From contig CM022678.1 of NCBI GenBank assembly GCA_012295275.1, positions 8,119,632 through 8,183,631 of the forward strand: DNA of 64,000 nucleotides, given 5' to 3'. This document shows, piece by piece, positions 50,987-62,547 of this stretch (within the stretch, counting starts at the first letter, position 1; every line of letters begins with the position of its first letter). The notes under the pieces are model-generated. The model ran no database searches. It was given only the letters and a program-made list of their open reading frames with translations, and was not told the origin of the DNA. Made by a program: the position numbers and the translations under genes. The DNA comes from Chrysomallon squamiferum (taxonomy: Eukaryota; Mollusca; Gastropoda; Neomphalida; Peltospiridae).

Positions 50987-51132
50987 CGTTCTTACTACTT
51001 TTATTTTCATTTCATGATATTCATGTTATTTGCTTCAGTATTATTTAACTATATTAGAATTCTTACTTGAATCTAATATTCGTTTAAAATATGCCACTTT
51101 ATTAGTTTCTTATTTCTATTTTACATTTTCAG

Positions 51133-51431
51133 AAATGAATAAGAAAGTAAGAACCAGAATTCAGGACCTTGATGAAAGAGAATAAAACGTGAAGTGAGAA
51201 AAATAATTTGTACAAATTACAAACTGTTGTTTTAAGAAATATCCCCTATGGAATTAATTCACTCTGTGTTTTATATCACGCTACATTACATTCAAAACGC
51301 GCCTGATTTGTGAATCTTGATATAATTATAGTTGTTGTGATAACCAAATGAAATAAAGTTTACAGTAGTCAGAAAGCGATAAAATGTGACATCTCTAAGA
51401 ATTTTTTAAAAATGAGAATATAAAAATTAAC
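51133..51431 (+). other. 5' UTR exon of zinc-finger gene B
   Basis: Starts after TACATTTTCAG. Contains AAGAAAGTAAGAACCAGAAT and TTGTTTTAAGAAATATCCCC, nearly identical to 60091-60410 and 63764-64000. Conservation far above the local introns marks it as transcribed leader or as a recent duplicate. Confidence 0.7.
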
Positions 51432-52034
51432 ATGGCAACTCACAGTAATCAAGAATTATTCAGCATCCATTCTGGTGAGAAACCTTTTAAATGCGAAGTT
51501 TGTGCAAGATGTTTCTCACGAAGAGGATATGTTGAACATCATATGAGAATCCATACTGGAAAGAAACCTTATAAATGTGAAGTTTGTGTCAAATGTTTCA
51601 CGCAGAGTTCAAATCTGAAACGACATATGAAAGTCCATACTAAAGAGAAACCTTTCAAATGTGAAGTTTGTTCTAAATGTTTCACAGAACGTTTGACTTT
51701 GACATATCATATGAAGATCCACACAGGAGAGAAACCTTTTAAATGTGAGGCTTGTGCAAAGTGTTTCTCACAGCGTTCGAGTTTAAAGTATCATATGGCG
51801 ACGCATACAGGAGAGAAACCTTTTAAATGTGAGGTTTGTGCAAAATGTTTCTCACGAGTTGCACATAAAAAACGTCACATGAACGTCCATACTGGAGAGA
51901 AACCTTTTAAATGTGAGGTTTGTGCAAGATGTTTCTCACGAAGAGCTGTTCTAAAATGGCACACGAAGACACATAGTGGTGAGAAACGTTTTAAATGTGG
52001 GGCTCGTGCAAAATATTTACAAGCTGGTATCTAA
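51432..52034 (+). CDS. C2H2 zinc-finger protein B (6 fingers)
   Basis: 200 codons from ATGGCAACTCACAGTAATCA to TAA. The tag MATHSNQELFSIHSGEKPF leads directly into six complete fingers with TGEKPF-type linkers, then a vestigial one (FKCGARAKYLQAGI). Recognition-helix regions differ in each finger (RRGYVEHH, QSSNLKRH, ERLTLTYH, QRSSLKYH, RVAHKKRH, RRAVLKWH), so sequence specificity may have diversified. The gene has its own promoter module, leader exon and polyadenylation signal (AATAAA, 52117). Confidence 0.88.
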   Translation: MATHSNQELFSIHSGEKPFKCEVCARCFSRRGYVEHHMRIHTGKKPYKCEVCVKCFTQSSNLKRHMKVHTKEKPFKCEVCSKCFTERLTLTYHMKIHTGEKPFKCEACAKCFSQRSSLKYHMATHTGEKPFKCEVCAKCFSRVAHKKRHMNVHTGEKPFKCEVCARCFSRRAVLKWHTKTHSGEKRFKCGARAKYLQAGI

Positions 52035-52116
52035 AATATCAGAAACGTTTGAAAAATGATTGATGGTAATTTGTGAAATAAAGGAGAAAAAGTGCACATA
52101 AAATGTAATATTTTGT

Positions 52117-52122
52117 AATAAA
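52117..52122 (+). terminator. Polyadenylation signal of gene B
   Basis: AATAAA in TTTTGTAATAAAGAACACTT, repeated as TTTTGTAATAAACAGCACTT after gene C and GTAATAAACAACCTT after gene D. Confidence 0.6.
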
Positions 52123-52659
52123 GAACACTTAAGAAAAGTTAATTACAAATTGTTTGCTAAATGACTATTTTATTAACGTATAATAATCTTGCCTGTTTTT
52201 CGTCAGTTCTGACATTATACATATACAGAAAAATAAAACGAAAAGCGGCAATATATCTAAATGCATCCTTTGTTCCTAATTTTAAAATAAAAAATGTTAG
52301 AAGAAAATTCACGCCTAATGCCATTCCATATACACAATGAAACATGTAATCTAACCGAAATTTAATGATAAACGCTACTTCGGAGGCCATGACACTCAAA
52401 ATGATTTTCAGCTGAGAATACGACTAATTAACATTTGTGTGATAAACAAAAGAGACAACTGATGTTATAATTTAAAACAGCTCAGAAGTGATGAACAATT
52501 GGCGTACAATCATACACTAACTAAATACACAACTAATACTTTTATTTAATTTATTGCCATTATTTTATGAAGATTTTCCTTTTTAATTTGTCTTGATAAA
52601 TTAAAAAATGAATATAAAGAGGACATTTTTAAGCAATGACTGTCATAGTGGCAAAGTTA
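52123..52659. other. Intergenic DNA between genes B and C
   Basis: AT-rich. The stretch near 52190-52400 resembles 61900-62100 (GCATCCTTTG, AATTTTAAAATAAAA, AACGAAAAGCGG), so it belongs to the duplicated unit. No gene. Confidence 0.6.
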
Positions 52660-53045
52660 ATATATGCGTAGCAAAACGCTCAAGGATGAACGCCACTCAA
52701 TACAATTTAATGCATAAACATAAGAATAAATTAACATTAATTAAAACCTGCCACAACATCGCCAATCAGCTGAACGAAGAAACAATTTACAATGTGATCT
52801 ACCAACAACAATGAACAATATGATACGTAATGAACAAGCCAGAAACTTAATAAACTATCAGAGAAGAAACAATAGTGAGCAGTTAAAACCTGTAACAATC
52901 AAACATCTACTAAACGCATACGTAACCAATCTGAGTTGGGTCTTATATAAACCGAGTACAGCTCAGATCCAGACACACACATCTGAGTGAGAAATAAACG
53001 AAAGAGACCCAGTGACTGTGTTCTCGTTGTGTTTTCTAGTAAGTC
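52660..53045 (+). promoter_or_regulatory. Zinc-finger module ii: TATA promoter and exon 1 of gene C
   Basis: TATATAAA at 52944-52951, then CCGAGTACAGCTCAGATCC and GAAATAAACGAAAGAG, ending TTTTCTA|GTAAGT (donor 53039). Strong match to the copy at 62548. Confidence 0.65.
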
Positions 53046-55142
53046 ATTTTAACTAGTCATTTCATTACAGTGATAAATATATTTGCTTCAGTAGTATTTT
53101 CCAGCATTAGAATATTTACTTGAACCTAATATTTATTGAAAAACCATTGATTCTTAAAATACATATGACTCATGAATAACGTTTACTAATTTATAGATAT
53201 ATATAAATACAGAAAAAAGGACAACAGTATATAAATGTAAATAAATGAGAACATATAAATACAAATGCAGATAGAAATGAAAACATAACCACAGATATAT
53301 AAAATTATATAAATACGTACATTATGTACATACTTATACAATCATACATAAAATATTATAAGTAAATAATTAAATAAATAAAATTCAAATAATTATGAAA
53401 CTTAAATATACAAATTTATAGAGCCAGAAATATTCGGCATAGTTTGCCTGATTTACTTTTATCCGAGGATCAGGCTAGTGAGAGTGACCCAATGAAATGA
53501 ACCTTTTCCTTGCGATTTTAGAGTGCGCGTTTTATTTTGAAGGAAAGTGATAAACAAGCCAACGTTCACCAAAGGGGAGATAAATTACAGAACAGCCATT
53601 AAACCTGGACTCGGAACAGGTTTTTCGTATATATAATTAGAAAATAATGGAAGGAAAAACGCTCAGGTAATCCTGAAAAATATTGGTTGTAAAAACATTC
53701 GCGGAATTCTGGTACGATTTGAATGGAAATACCAAAATAGATCGTTTTGAGTAAAATAGTAACGTGCTATTCTCTGTTTATGCTGTATACCTATAATCGT
53801 CTCTCTCTCTGTTTAGTGTTTACGACAGCTCAATAATTTATTTTTATTATTACTAATTTATTTTTTATCATAATAACCATTTAGTAATATTGATAATGCC
53901 CATTATGACATGCATTTAAATATTCACGACAAATATACTGAGAAAGTCCATTCCGAAAACCCCCAAACAAAAAACCCCAACAAAAACTGGAAAAAATAGA
54001 AAATATCTAAATCTGATAAAGATATCGTATTTCAAAAAATCCATTCCTATTGTAGGTATTTTAAAGTAGTTTTTTTTCTTCTTCTTCTTGTTAAAAGTGC
54101 CTGAAACAGTATTTCAAGAGGTATCTCTATCAGATTTGCAGGATCTATTCAGTAAATTTTAATGTTTTTAAGAGAGGTAGATTTAATTAAATTAAATGTA
54201 ATAATTTTGGCCTGTTTTAGTTGATATATGAATGTGAGATCATTCCAGAATATATAATTTTTCTGTTACCTTGATACTTATTTCTGCAAACGACCACATT
54301 GAGTTGTCGTTCGTGGGTGTTTGTTTTCACGGATCGGGCACTTGCACTTCACTTCAAGTCGTTATTAAACAATAAATGTTATTGTAATTATTGTCAAACA
54401 TACGTAAGACTGTGAAGAAAGACAGGTCCAAATATTCCATTTAATAATCTATTCAGTGTTTTCCTTTTTCACAATTTTTTCTAAAGTTCACTTGTCATTT
54501 TTACCCGTTTCATTATATTTTCAGATTTTCAGTTACGTCTTTATTCGAAATTACCCTAACAAATATTTAGTGAATATATCAGTTAATGTCTACTGCCATA
54601 CTGTCAAAACTTAGTGTATTAAAAACGCCTAACCCGATTCGGTGTATATACAAAATGCAGAATTTGGTCTTACAGACTTTGGATCTTAACCGTGGACTTC
54701 CATTCTGAATTTACAAACAGTTTAGTCTGAATATAAATCCTGTAATTATAAATGAAGGAAATAAAAAATGAAAAAACTCCATTGTAATCAATCAGCAGGA
54801 TAAGACTTTATACTTAATGAATATATTAAGTATTCTGTTAATATTATGTTTATGTACTGTTGTATAACATTATTTTTGACACAACAATTATACCATCTCG
54901 TGGTTAACAGTCTTTAAACGTTTCTGCTAATATTTCAGTGTCAGCATATAACAATTTTAGTACCTTAAAAAACAAACAAAAAGTACTAAATCATTTAAAT
55001 ATGAAGAAAATAAAACAGATGACAGGTTTTTCTTTTGCTTTTCTCAAAGCTTAAAAAGAAGCTACGAATTGGAATAAAATATGCTAATTTAAATATTGTA
55101 TCTCCATTGCCTTAGCATGTAACGTATATTTTATATTTTCAG
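53046..55142. other. Intron of zinc-finger gene C, with module i copy 3
   Basis: Module i at 53411-53680 (TTAGAGTGCGCGTTTTATTT) and a segment ending ATACCTATAATCGT (53790) shared with 59040. Other parts are AT-rich with no feature. Ends at ATATTTTCAG. Confidence 0.6.
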
Positions 55143-55234
55143 AAATAATCAAACCTAAGCATCACAATTCCAGATTCTGATGAAAATGAGATTCAGATGT
55201 GAAGGGAAAAATGTTCTAGAATATAAAAGTTAAC
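55143..55234 (+). other. 5' UTR exon of zinc-finger gene C
   Basis: Short leader after ATATTTTCAG, diverged from those of B and D (CAGATTCTGATGAAAATGAG). Confidence 0.6.
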
Positions 55235-56437
55235 ATGGCAGCTCACAGTAATGAGGAATCATTCGGAATCCAGACGCGTGAGAAACTTTTTAAATGTGAA
55301 GTTTGTGCAAAATGTTTCTCACACAGTTCTAGTCTAGAAGATCACACGAAGATCCATACTTGTGAGAAAACTTTTAAATGTGAGGTTTGCGCCATAATTT
55401 TCTCAGACTCTTCCAATCTACAAAAAGACGTGAACGTCCATACTGGAAAGAAAGCTTTTAAATGTGAGGTTTGTGTTAAATGTTTCTCACAGCGTGCCAG
55501 TCCACAATTTCATGTGAAAACCCATACTACAGACAAGGGTTTTAAGTGTGAAGTTTGCGCGAAACGTTTGTCAGATAAATCGAGTCTAACAAGGCACATG
55601 AGAATCCACACTGGTGAGAAACCTTTCACATGTGAAGTTTGTTTAAAAAGATTTTCCCACAGTTCCAGTTTAAAAGATCATATGAAAATCCATACTGGAG
55701 TGAAACCTTTTAAATGTGAAGTTTGTTTAAAAACTTTCTGTAACCGTTCCGGTTTAAAGGAGCATATGAAAATACATACTGGAGAGAAACCGTTTAAATG
55801 TGAGGTTTGCGCAAAATCTTTCAAACAAAATTCATGTCTGAAAGATCACACGAGGGTGCACTCTGGTGAGAAAACTTTTGAATGTGAAGTTTGTGAAAAA
55901 CGTTTCTCAAGCAGATCGAGTTTAAGCAATCACATGAACTTACACACTGGAGAGAAACGTTTTAAATGTGAAGTTTGTGCAAAATGTTTCTCATGGAGTT
56001 CAAATCTAAAAATTCACATGACAGTTCATACCAGGAAGAGATGTTTCAAATGCGAACTTTGTACAAAATCTTTCTTACACTGTTCGAGTCTAATAAACCA
56101 TCGGATGATCCATACTGGTGAGAAACCTTATAAATGTGAGGTTTGTGCAAAATATTTCTCACAGCGTGTAAATTTGAAACGTCACATGAAGGTCCATACT
56201 GGTGTCAGACCTTTTAAATGTGAAATTTGTGGAAAACGTTTGTCGACCGCACATACTCTAAAATATCATATGAAGATCCACACTGCTGAGAAACCTTTTA
56301 AATGTGAGGTCTGTACAAAATGTTTCCCGTTGAATTCAAATCTAGAAATTCAGCTGAAGTTGCATACAATTAACAGACGTTTTAAATGTAAAGTCTGTGA
56401 AAAATGTTTCTCGAAACGTGTATATGCAAAACATTAA
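55235..56437 (+). CDS. C2H2 zinc-finger protein C (14 finger units, ends at a premature-looking stop)
   Basis: 400 codons from ATGGCAGCTCACAGTAATGA. Tag MAAHSNEESFGIQTREKLF, then 14 finger units. Two are damaged at the first His (LQKDVNVH in finger 2, LEIQLKLH in finger 13), and the last is cut by TAA at 56435. A near-identical segment at 56637 reads CAA where this has TAA, so one base created the stop. Two more intact fingers follow in the same frame. The array is the longest here and most diverse in linkers; fingers 4-12 have standard ligands. It may still make a shortened DNA-binding protein. Confidence 0.82.
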   Translation: MAAHSNEESFGIQTREKLFKCEVCAKCFSHSSSLEDHTKIHTCEKTFKCEVCAIIFSDSSNLQKDVNVHTGKKAFKCEVCVKCFSQRASPQFHVKTHTTDKGFKCEVCAKRLSDKSSLTRHMRIHTGEKPFTCEVCLKRFSHSSSLKDHMKIHTGVKPFKCEVCLKTFCNRSGLKEHMKIHTGEKPFKCEVCAKSFKQNSCLKDHTRVHSGEKTFECEVCEKRFSSRSSLSNHMNLHTGEKRFKCEVCAKCFSWSSNLKIHMTVHTRKRCFKCELCTKSFLHCSSLINHRMIHTGEKPYKCEVCAKYFSQRVNLKRHMKVHTGVRPFKCEICGKRLSTAHTLKYHMKIHTAEKPFKCEVCTKCFPLNSNLEIQLKLHTINRRFKCKVCEKCFSKRVYAKH

Positions 56438-56945
56438 ATGAAGTGCCATAGGGGTGAGAAATATCTCAAATGTGAAGTTTGTGCTAAATGTTTCTCATAC
56501 AATTCGAATTTAAAATATCACATGATGGTCCATACTGGACAGAAACCGTTTAAATGTGAGATTTGTGCAAAATGTTTCTCACGAGTTGCACATAAGAAAC
56601 GTCACATGAACGTCCATACTGGAGAGAAACGTTTACAATTAACAGACGTTTTAAATGTAAAGTCTGTGAAAAATGTTTCTCGAAACGTGTATATGCAAAA
56701 CATCAAATGAAGTGCCATAGGGGTGAGAAATATCTCAAATGTGAAGTTTGTGATAAATGTTTCGCACAGCGTTCGAGTTTAAAGTATCATATGACGATCC
56801 ATACTGGAGAGAAACCTTTTAAATGTGAGGTTTGTGCAAAATGCTTCTCACGAGGAGATGTTCTAAAACATCAAGATACATAGTGGTGAGAAGAGTTTTA
56901 AATGTGGAGTTCGTGCAAAATATCTCAAACAAGGTGGTATCTGAA
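56438..56945 (+). pseudogene. Detached 3' part of zinc-finger gene C
   Basis: After the stop, the same frame continues with two complete fingers (to about 56630), then a duplicated segment throws it out of frame. The other frame then carries two further fingers and a truncated one (RGDVLKHQDT) ending near 56883. A 256-260-bp repeat unit (56378 and 56637 both start ATTAACAGACGTTTTAAATG) explains the break. Confidence 0.85.
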
Positions 56946-57047
56946 AAATTACACGAAGTTCCACTTTTATGAGAAGGGTTTGAAAAATGATTGATGATAA
57001 TTTGTGAAATGAAGGAGAAAAAGTAACCATGAAATAAAATATTTTGT

Positions 57048-57053
57048 AATAAA
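57048..57053 (+). terminator. Polyadenylation signal of gene C
   Basis: AATAAA in TTTTGTAATAAACAGCACTT, in the same position relative to the finger tail as in B and D. Confidence 0.55.
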
Positions 57054-57072
57054 CAGCACTTAAGAAAAGTAA

Positions 57073-57358
<286 letters not shown>

Positions 57359-57359
57359 G

Positions 57360-58510
57360 ATTTATGATATACAAAGTTAAGGTGATAATTTTGTTCAATA
57401 AAAGAGAAAGAAATCGCATCAGTATTCATATTCTTTAATTTTGAGCAGCATTTTATTACTGATATCCAGCATCACTGTTGTGTTACTACTACCACTAGCA
57501 ATATTAAGTAGGTGATTGATGGTTAATTATTTTATGACGACTCTAGAAGAGAGTTGACAGCGAATGCTTTTTATTTTCAACTGCATGATTCTGTGATTAA
57601 TATTTATGTAGTCAAGATTAGTTTGGAAAAAATATTAGTTTTGATATCAACAGTATCCAAAGGAATATTAAATTTTGTGAAATAAAAAGGAAAAGGAAAC
57701 CATAAATATTTTGTTCAATAGTTTTTATTGTTTAATTTTATGTAACATTTTATAACTGCTCTAAGAGTACGACTGTAGTGACCTCGACCCAAACCACTGC
57801 AAATACTACAACTACTTCGATACCTGCTACCAACAGTACAAATATTATAACTACTACCATTTCTGTGACAAAAACTCTTTTCTACTACTACTACTAATAA
57901 TAATAGTAATAATAGTGGTAATAATAATAAGAAGAAGAAGATGAAAAGTAGTAGTAGTAGTAATTAACAATATTAACTTGGAAACTGGGTAGTTGAAAAC
58001 ATCAAATAATGGAAAGAATACTTCTAAAACTGATTTAAACCCCGTGCTATAATTGTTACGATTGTAATCAATTTCAGAAACTGACTTCGAATTTTCATCT
58101 CTTGAAGAATTGCCACAAAAATTAAATTCCAAGAAGTCACTGCCATAAATACAATTTTTAAAGGCGATTTCATACATTGTTATAGCTATTATCTTGTTGT
58201 TTGAAATCTCGCACGTGGAGATAGCTTGTTTCATACAGCTCTGTACGATCTTTGGACAACCGCGGCACCTCTGTGGACAACGTTCTCTCCAGTCAGGATC
58301 ACGTCTCACGTGATAATTAACTATCGTAAACATTCTTCTTTACTTGTTCACGAAAATAAACATTTATACACGTCTCATTCTAAAGTACTTCATGCAATTA
58401 TTATACTAAAGAAGAATTGTCATAAAAATTAAATTCCTAGAAGTCACATAAATAGAAGTTTTAGAGATTTGTTTTTCTTGTTGTTATTATCTGAAGAACG
58501 AGACTGGGAG

Positions 58511-58583
<73 letters not shown>

Positions 58584-58681
58584 TTGATTCTTAATTTTTA
58601 TAACAATGTTAATAAAATTAAAATTAAAATATCCGCATATGAAAATAAATAATAATAATAAAAACTATATAAAAGTAACTT
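57360..58681. other. Intergenic DNA between genes C and D
   Basis: Trinucleotide AGT/AAT repeats (57880-57962), a diverged direct repeat (58100-58165 and 58408-58470, AAAATTAAATTCC.AGAAGTCAC) and a CA tract (58513-58578). A 159-codon minus-strand frame is not supported as a gene. Confidence 0.6.
58513..58578. repeat. (CA)n microsatellite
   Basis: About 33 perfect CA units. Confidence 0.95.
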
Positions 58682-58900
58682 AACACAGACAGAAATATCC
58701 GTCTGGCTCGTTTTTGTTGCCGTTCCGATGAAGTGAGTCTGGTTAAAGCCGTGTAATGAAATAATACTGTTCTTTCTGATATTAGAGTGCGCGCTGTATT
58801 TTGAAGGAAATCTAATAAGAGTACAAGGGGGAGATAAACCACTGAACTGCTATTAAGACGAGACACAGAACGTGTTTTACGTAAATTTTGGAAATGAATG
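58682..58900 (+). repeat. Zinc-finger module i, copy 4
   Basis: Matches copies 1-3 (TTAGAGTGCGCGCTGTATTT, TTTGAAGGAAA, GGGGGAGATAAA). Confidence 0.75.
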
Positions 58901-60090
58901 GAAGGAAAGAAATAAATAAGAACCCAGTCAGGTAATCTAGAAGACATCTGCTGTAAATTGTTCTAAGAATTTTTCGCAAAACACCAAGATAATTCGTTTG
59001 TGTTAAATAACGACGTCGTACTCTTTGTTGACGTGGTATACCTATAATCGTTTTTATAGTAAAGTCTTTTAACGATAGCTGTATTTTTATTATTCCTTAA
59101 ATACAGCATAGAACTAATTAAATAATTAACAAATGGCAATAAATACAAACATTTGTTCAAAGATAAAAGTCGACTACATAAACTACTCCATTGAAAACAT
59201 TGTAGATATTGTTTTTATTTAGCGTACAGATGTAGCAGGTCAGTTGTTTCATTGACAGTTTTCTCATAGTTAACACATCAGATCATTCAAATGTGTGATT
59301 ATTCCATATTTGTAAGAAGGGGTCACATAATATTCTTTTAACAGCATGTTTTGACCATACTTTGGTACATGAATATATGTTACATAAGTCACATTCATCT
59401 GTACACACTTTGTAAAACAAAAAGATAAACGTGATCTAGCATTTGTAATGTAATGACATCCATAGAGTAAGATATATATTTACAATCTTATCAGTTCATA
59501 AATTAAATTCTCTACCTTCTTCTTTTCTCAGCATAGGAAACAGGCTTTGAAGTTCAACAGACTGAATATTTTTTGGTATTTACAAGGGATCCAGAAGTAC
59601 GTGAAACATCCATATGAGAATGCATAAGTTTTTTCTGAGATGCATTTAGTTTTGACTTCCAGGTTTCCCAATGTAGTTGAAACGATCGCAGTTGGTGTTA
59701 TAAATCATTTCTTTTAATAGTACGTTAGACAAATAAAAAAATAAAATAAAATGATAATAACGTGATGTACGTTAACATTGTTCAAAAAAAAAAAAAATAA
59801 AATAATAATAAAAAGTAAAAATCTGTTACTGATAGAATACCTTCACAATTGTCTTAGCTGAAAATATTACTGCATTATTTATGTAGAATCAAATCGAATC
59901 ACATGACAGATTTTCTTCTTGCCGTACTCCAAAATTGCAAGTAAACATAGGATTTTCAAAAAGTACAGTTTTAGAATGAAATGAATTTGTAATTAAATAG
60001 AATCTATTGTTTAAAATGATACACTTGAATAACATATGCCATTTAAATTTTGCATTGCCTTAGTCTCTTATTTCTGTTGTATATTTTCAG
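58901..60090. other. Intron/upstream region of zinc-finger gene D
   Basis: Shares ATACCTATAATCGT (59038) with 53790, and ATAGGAAACAGGCTTTGAAG (59535) with 44065. AT-rich, no coding exon. No clear TATA module ii was found for this gene. Confidence 0.55.
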
Positions 60091-60410
60091 AAATAAATCA
60101 GAAAGTAAGAACCAGAATTCAGGACCTTGCCGAAAGGGATAAAAACGTGAAGTGAGAAAAATAATTCCGTCAAATTACAGACTGTTGTTTTAAGAAATAT
60201 CCCCTGTACACTTTAGCACTGTTAATTCACTTTGTGTTTTATTTCACGTAACATTACATTCAAGAAATCTGATTTGTGAATCTTCTACTAAGATATAATT
60301 ATAATAGTCGTGGTAACCTAATGAAATAAAGTTTACAGCAGAGAGAAAGAGATATGATGTGACGTCTATATGGAATGAATTTTCTAGAAATAAGAAATAT
60401 AAAAATTAAC
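60091..60410 (+). other. 5' UTR exon of zinc-finger gene D
   Basis: Starts after TGTATATTTTCAG and is nearly identical to the leaders at 51133 and 63764. Confidence 0.7.
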
Positions 60411-61130
60411 ATGGCAAGTCACAATAATCAAGAATTATTCAGCATCCATTCCGGTGAGAAACCTTTTAAATGCGAAGTTTGTGCAAAATGTTTCTCACAA
60501 AAAATATATGTAAAACATCATATGAGAGTCCATACTGGAGAGAGACCTCATAAATGTGAAATTTGTTTAAAATGTTTCTCACATGGACCGAATCTAAAAT
60601 GTCACATGAAGCTTCATACTAATGAAAAACCATTTAAATGTGATGTCTGTGGAAAATGTTTCACACAAAGAGCAAGTGTGAAAAGTCATATGAAAGTCCA
60701 TACTAGAGAGAAGCCTTTTAAATGTGAAGTTTGTGCAAAATGTTTCTCATGGAGCTCGGGTTTAAAATGTCATACATGCGTCCATCAAAGAGAGAAGCCT
60801 TTTAAATGTGAGGTTTGTGCAAAATGTTTCAATCGGCGTTCGAGTTTAAAAGATCATATAAAGATCCATACTGGAGAGAAGCCTTTTAAATGTGAAGTTT
60901 GTGCAAAATGTTTCAACGTCCGTTCAAATTTAAAAGATCATATGAAGATCCATACTGGAGAGAAGCCTTTTAAATGTGAAGTTTGTGCAAAATGTTTCAA
61001 CGTCCGTTCAAATTTAAAAGATCATATGAAGATCCATACCGGAAGGAAGCCTTTTAAATGTGAAGTTTGTGGAAAACGTTTCTCACACAGCTCCAGCTTC
61101 AAATATCATACGAAATTACATGCTGGATAG
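60411..61130 (+). CDS. C2H2 zinc-finger protein D (8 fingers)
   Basis: 239 codons. I chose ATG 60411 (MASHNNQELFSIHSGEKPF) because it aligns with the starts of A-C; an in-frame ATG at 60375 would add 12 residues unmatched elsewhere. Eight complete fingers follow, then TAG. Fingers 6 and 7 (NVRSNLKDHMKIH) are identical, the result of an 84-bp tandem duplication (60881-60964, 60965-61048). Degraded finger remains continue to about 61320. It is probably a nuclear DNA-binding protein; no other domain. Confidence 0.88.
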   Translation: MASHNNQELFSIHSGEKPFKCEVCAKCFSQKIYVKHHMRVHTGERPHKCEICLKCFSHGPNLKCHMKLHTNEKPFKCDVCGKCFTQRASVKSHMKVHTREKPFKCEVCAKCFSWSSGLKCHTCVHQREKPFKCEVCAKCFNRRSSLKDHIKIHTGEKPFKCEVCAKCFNVRSNLKDHMKIHTGEKPFKCEVCAKCFNVRSNLKDHMKIHTGRKPFKCEVCGKRFSHSSSFKYHTKLHAG

Positions 61131-61330
61131 AAACCTTTTAAATGTGAAGCTTGTGCAAAAAGTTTTTTTCACATAAAGATCCAAACTGGTGAGATGTCTT
61201 TCAAATGTGAAGTTTGAGCAAGATGTTTCTCACGAGATGCTGTAAAATGTCGCTTAAAGATCCATAGTGGTGAGAAATGTTTTGAATGTTGAGTTCGTGT
61301 GAAATATTTGCAACAAAATGGTATCTAAAA
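61131..61330 (+). pseudogene. Degraded zinc-finger tail of gene D
   Basis: After the stop: finger pieces CEACAKSFF, MSFKCEV followed by a stop, and SRDAVKCRLKIHSGEKCF, broken by stops and a deletion, ending with the family tail (ATATTTGCAACAAAATGGTA). Confidence 0.85.
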
Positions 61331-61440
61331 TATCACATGATGTCCCACTCTTATTAGAAACGTCTGAGAAATCACTGATAACTGAAAATAAAAGTGATAG
61401 TTTGTTAAATAGTAACAGTAAATATAAAATACTGTTTTGT

Positions 61441-61446
61441 AATAAA
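61441..61446 (+). terminator. Polyadenylation signal of gene D
   Basis: AATAAA in TTTTGTAATAAACAACCTTT. Confidence 0.55.
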
Positions 61447-62547
61447 CAACCTTTAAGAAAAGGTAATGAAGAATACGATTAGTTTGATTAGTTTGATTGA
61501 TAACAATTCTGAAATAGAAAGTCCTACTAACTTCTTTTTCTACTAGCACTAGTATCGTTACTGCCTTTACTGTTGTGCTACTGCTACTACTACAACATCA
61601 GGGAAGTGGATATTAGACGTCACGTCAACTTTCACCAATTCCTTATTATTGTTATAACAGATTATATTAATTTCAGAAAAAATGTTTTCTCTTTGTCTCT
61701 GTGCCTTGTTTCTTTTTTTTCTTTTTTTTTTTTAATGGTACATACATTCCGCTTATCCATTGTTTTTTTCTTTGCGCTTTTGTATTCCTAATTATGTATA
61801 CGTGTATTTACTTGAAACATTCATACTAATACTACTACTGCTGCTATATATTAATTTTACTGTGTGCAGCTGTACCTTGTTTCAAAAGACTGTTTTAGTA
61901 AGTTATAATAATCTTGTACACTACAGTTGTTTGTGAGGAGCGAGGTCTTCTTCATTTTATAAACATAGAAAACTGAGCGAAACGCGGAAATAAATAGAAA
62001 TGCATCCTTTGATGCTAATTTCAAAATAAAATGTAAAGAACTGATACTAATGTATACGTGTTTAAATGATACAATCATCTTAAGCAGCATTTCGTTGAAC
62101 TGAAGATGTACGGCGATTTCACCTATGTGCTAACTGAATTTAGGAAGATTTCACAAATATATATACAGATAGATAAATTTATCTAAACATACTCAGATAC
62201 AATCAAACATAATAAAGACATACAGACAAATATACATATTTGGAATCAGTTTTAAATGTTTCGGGTAGCACTCTAAAAGATTAGGCAGTCTTGAAAATAA
62301 ACAGAAATAGTCAAAAACTAAATATTACTTAGACATTTTATTATTTTTCACTGATTGGATATATTTTTTTAAATTTCAACGGTATACAATTACTCCTTTT
62401 GTGGATTGACGGTTCAGAACATAGACATTGTTATAGGGGCAAACTTTCTATATTCACGTTGGGAAAGAAACGTTATACAACACTCAAGCATGAGGAACAT
62501 TTTAAGTAATTACTACCTTAATGGCAAACGTAGTATAATCTTAACAA
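61447..62547. other. Intergenic DNA after gene D
   Basis: T-rich patches (61708-61735) and a section (61900-62100) resembling 52190-52400 after gene B. No gene. Confidence 0.6.

Noticed and set aside
57854-58333. 159-codon minus-strand open frame
   Set aside because: It includes trinucleotide repeats (poly-Thr/Ser end), has no recognisable domain, and lies in intergenic DNA of the zinc-finger cluster.
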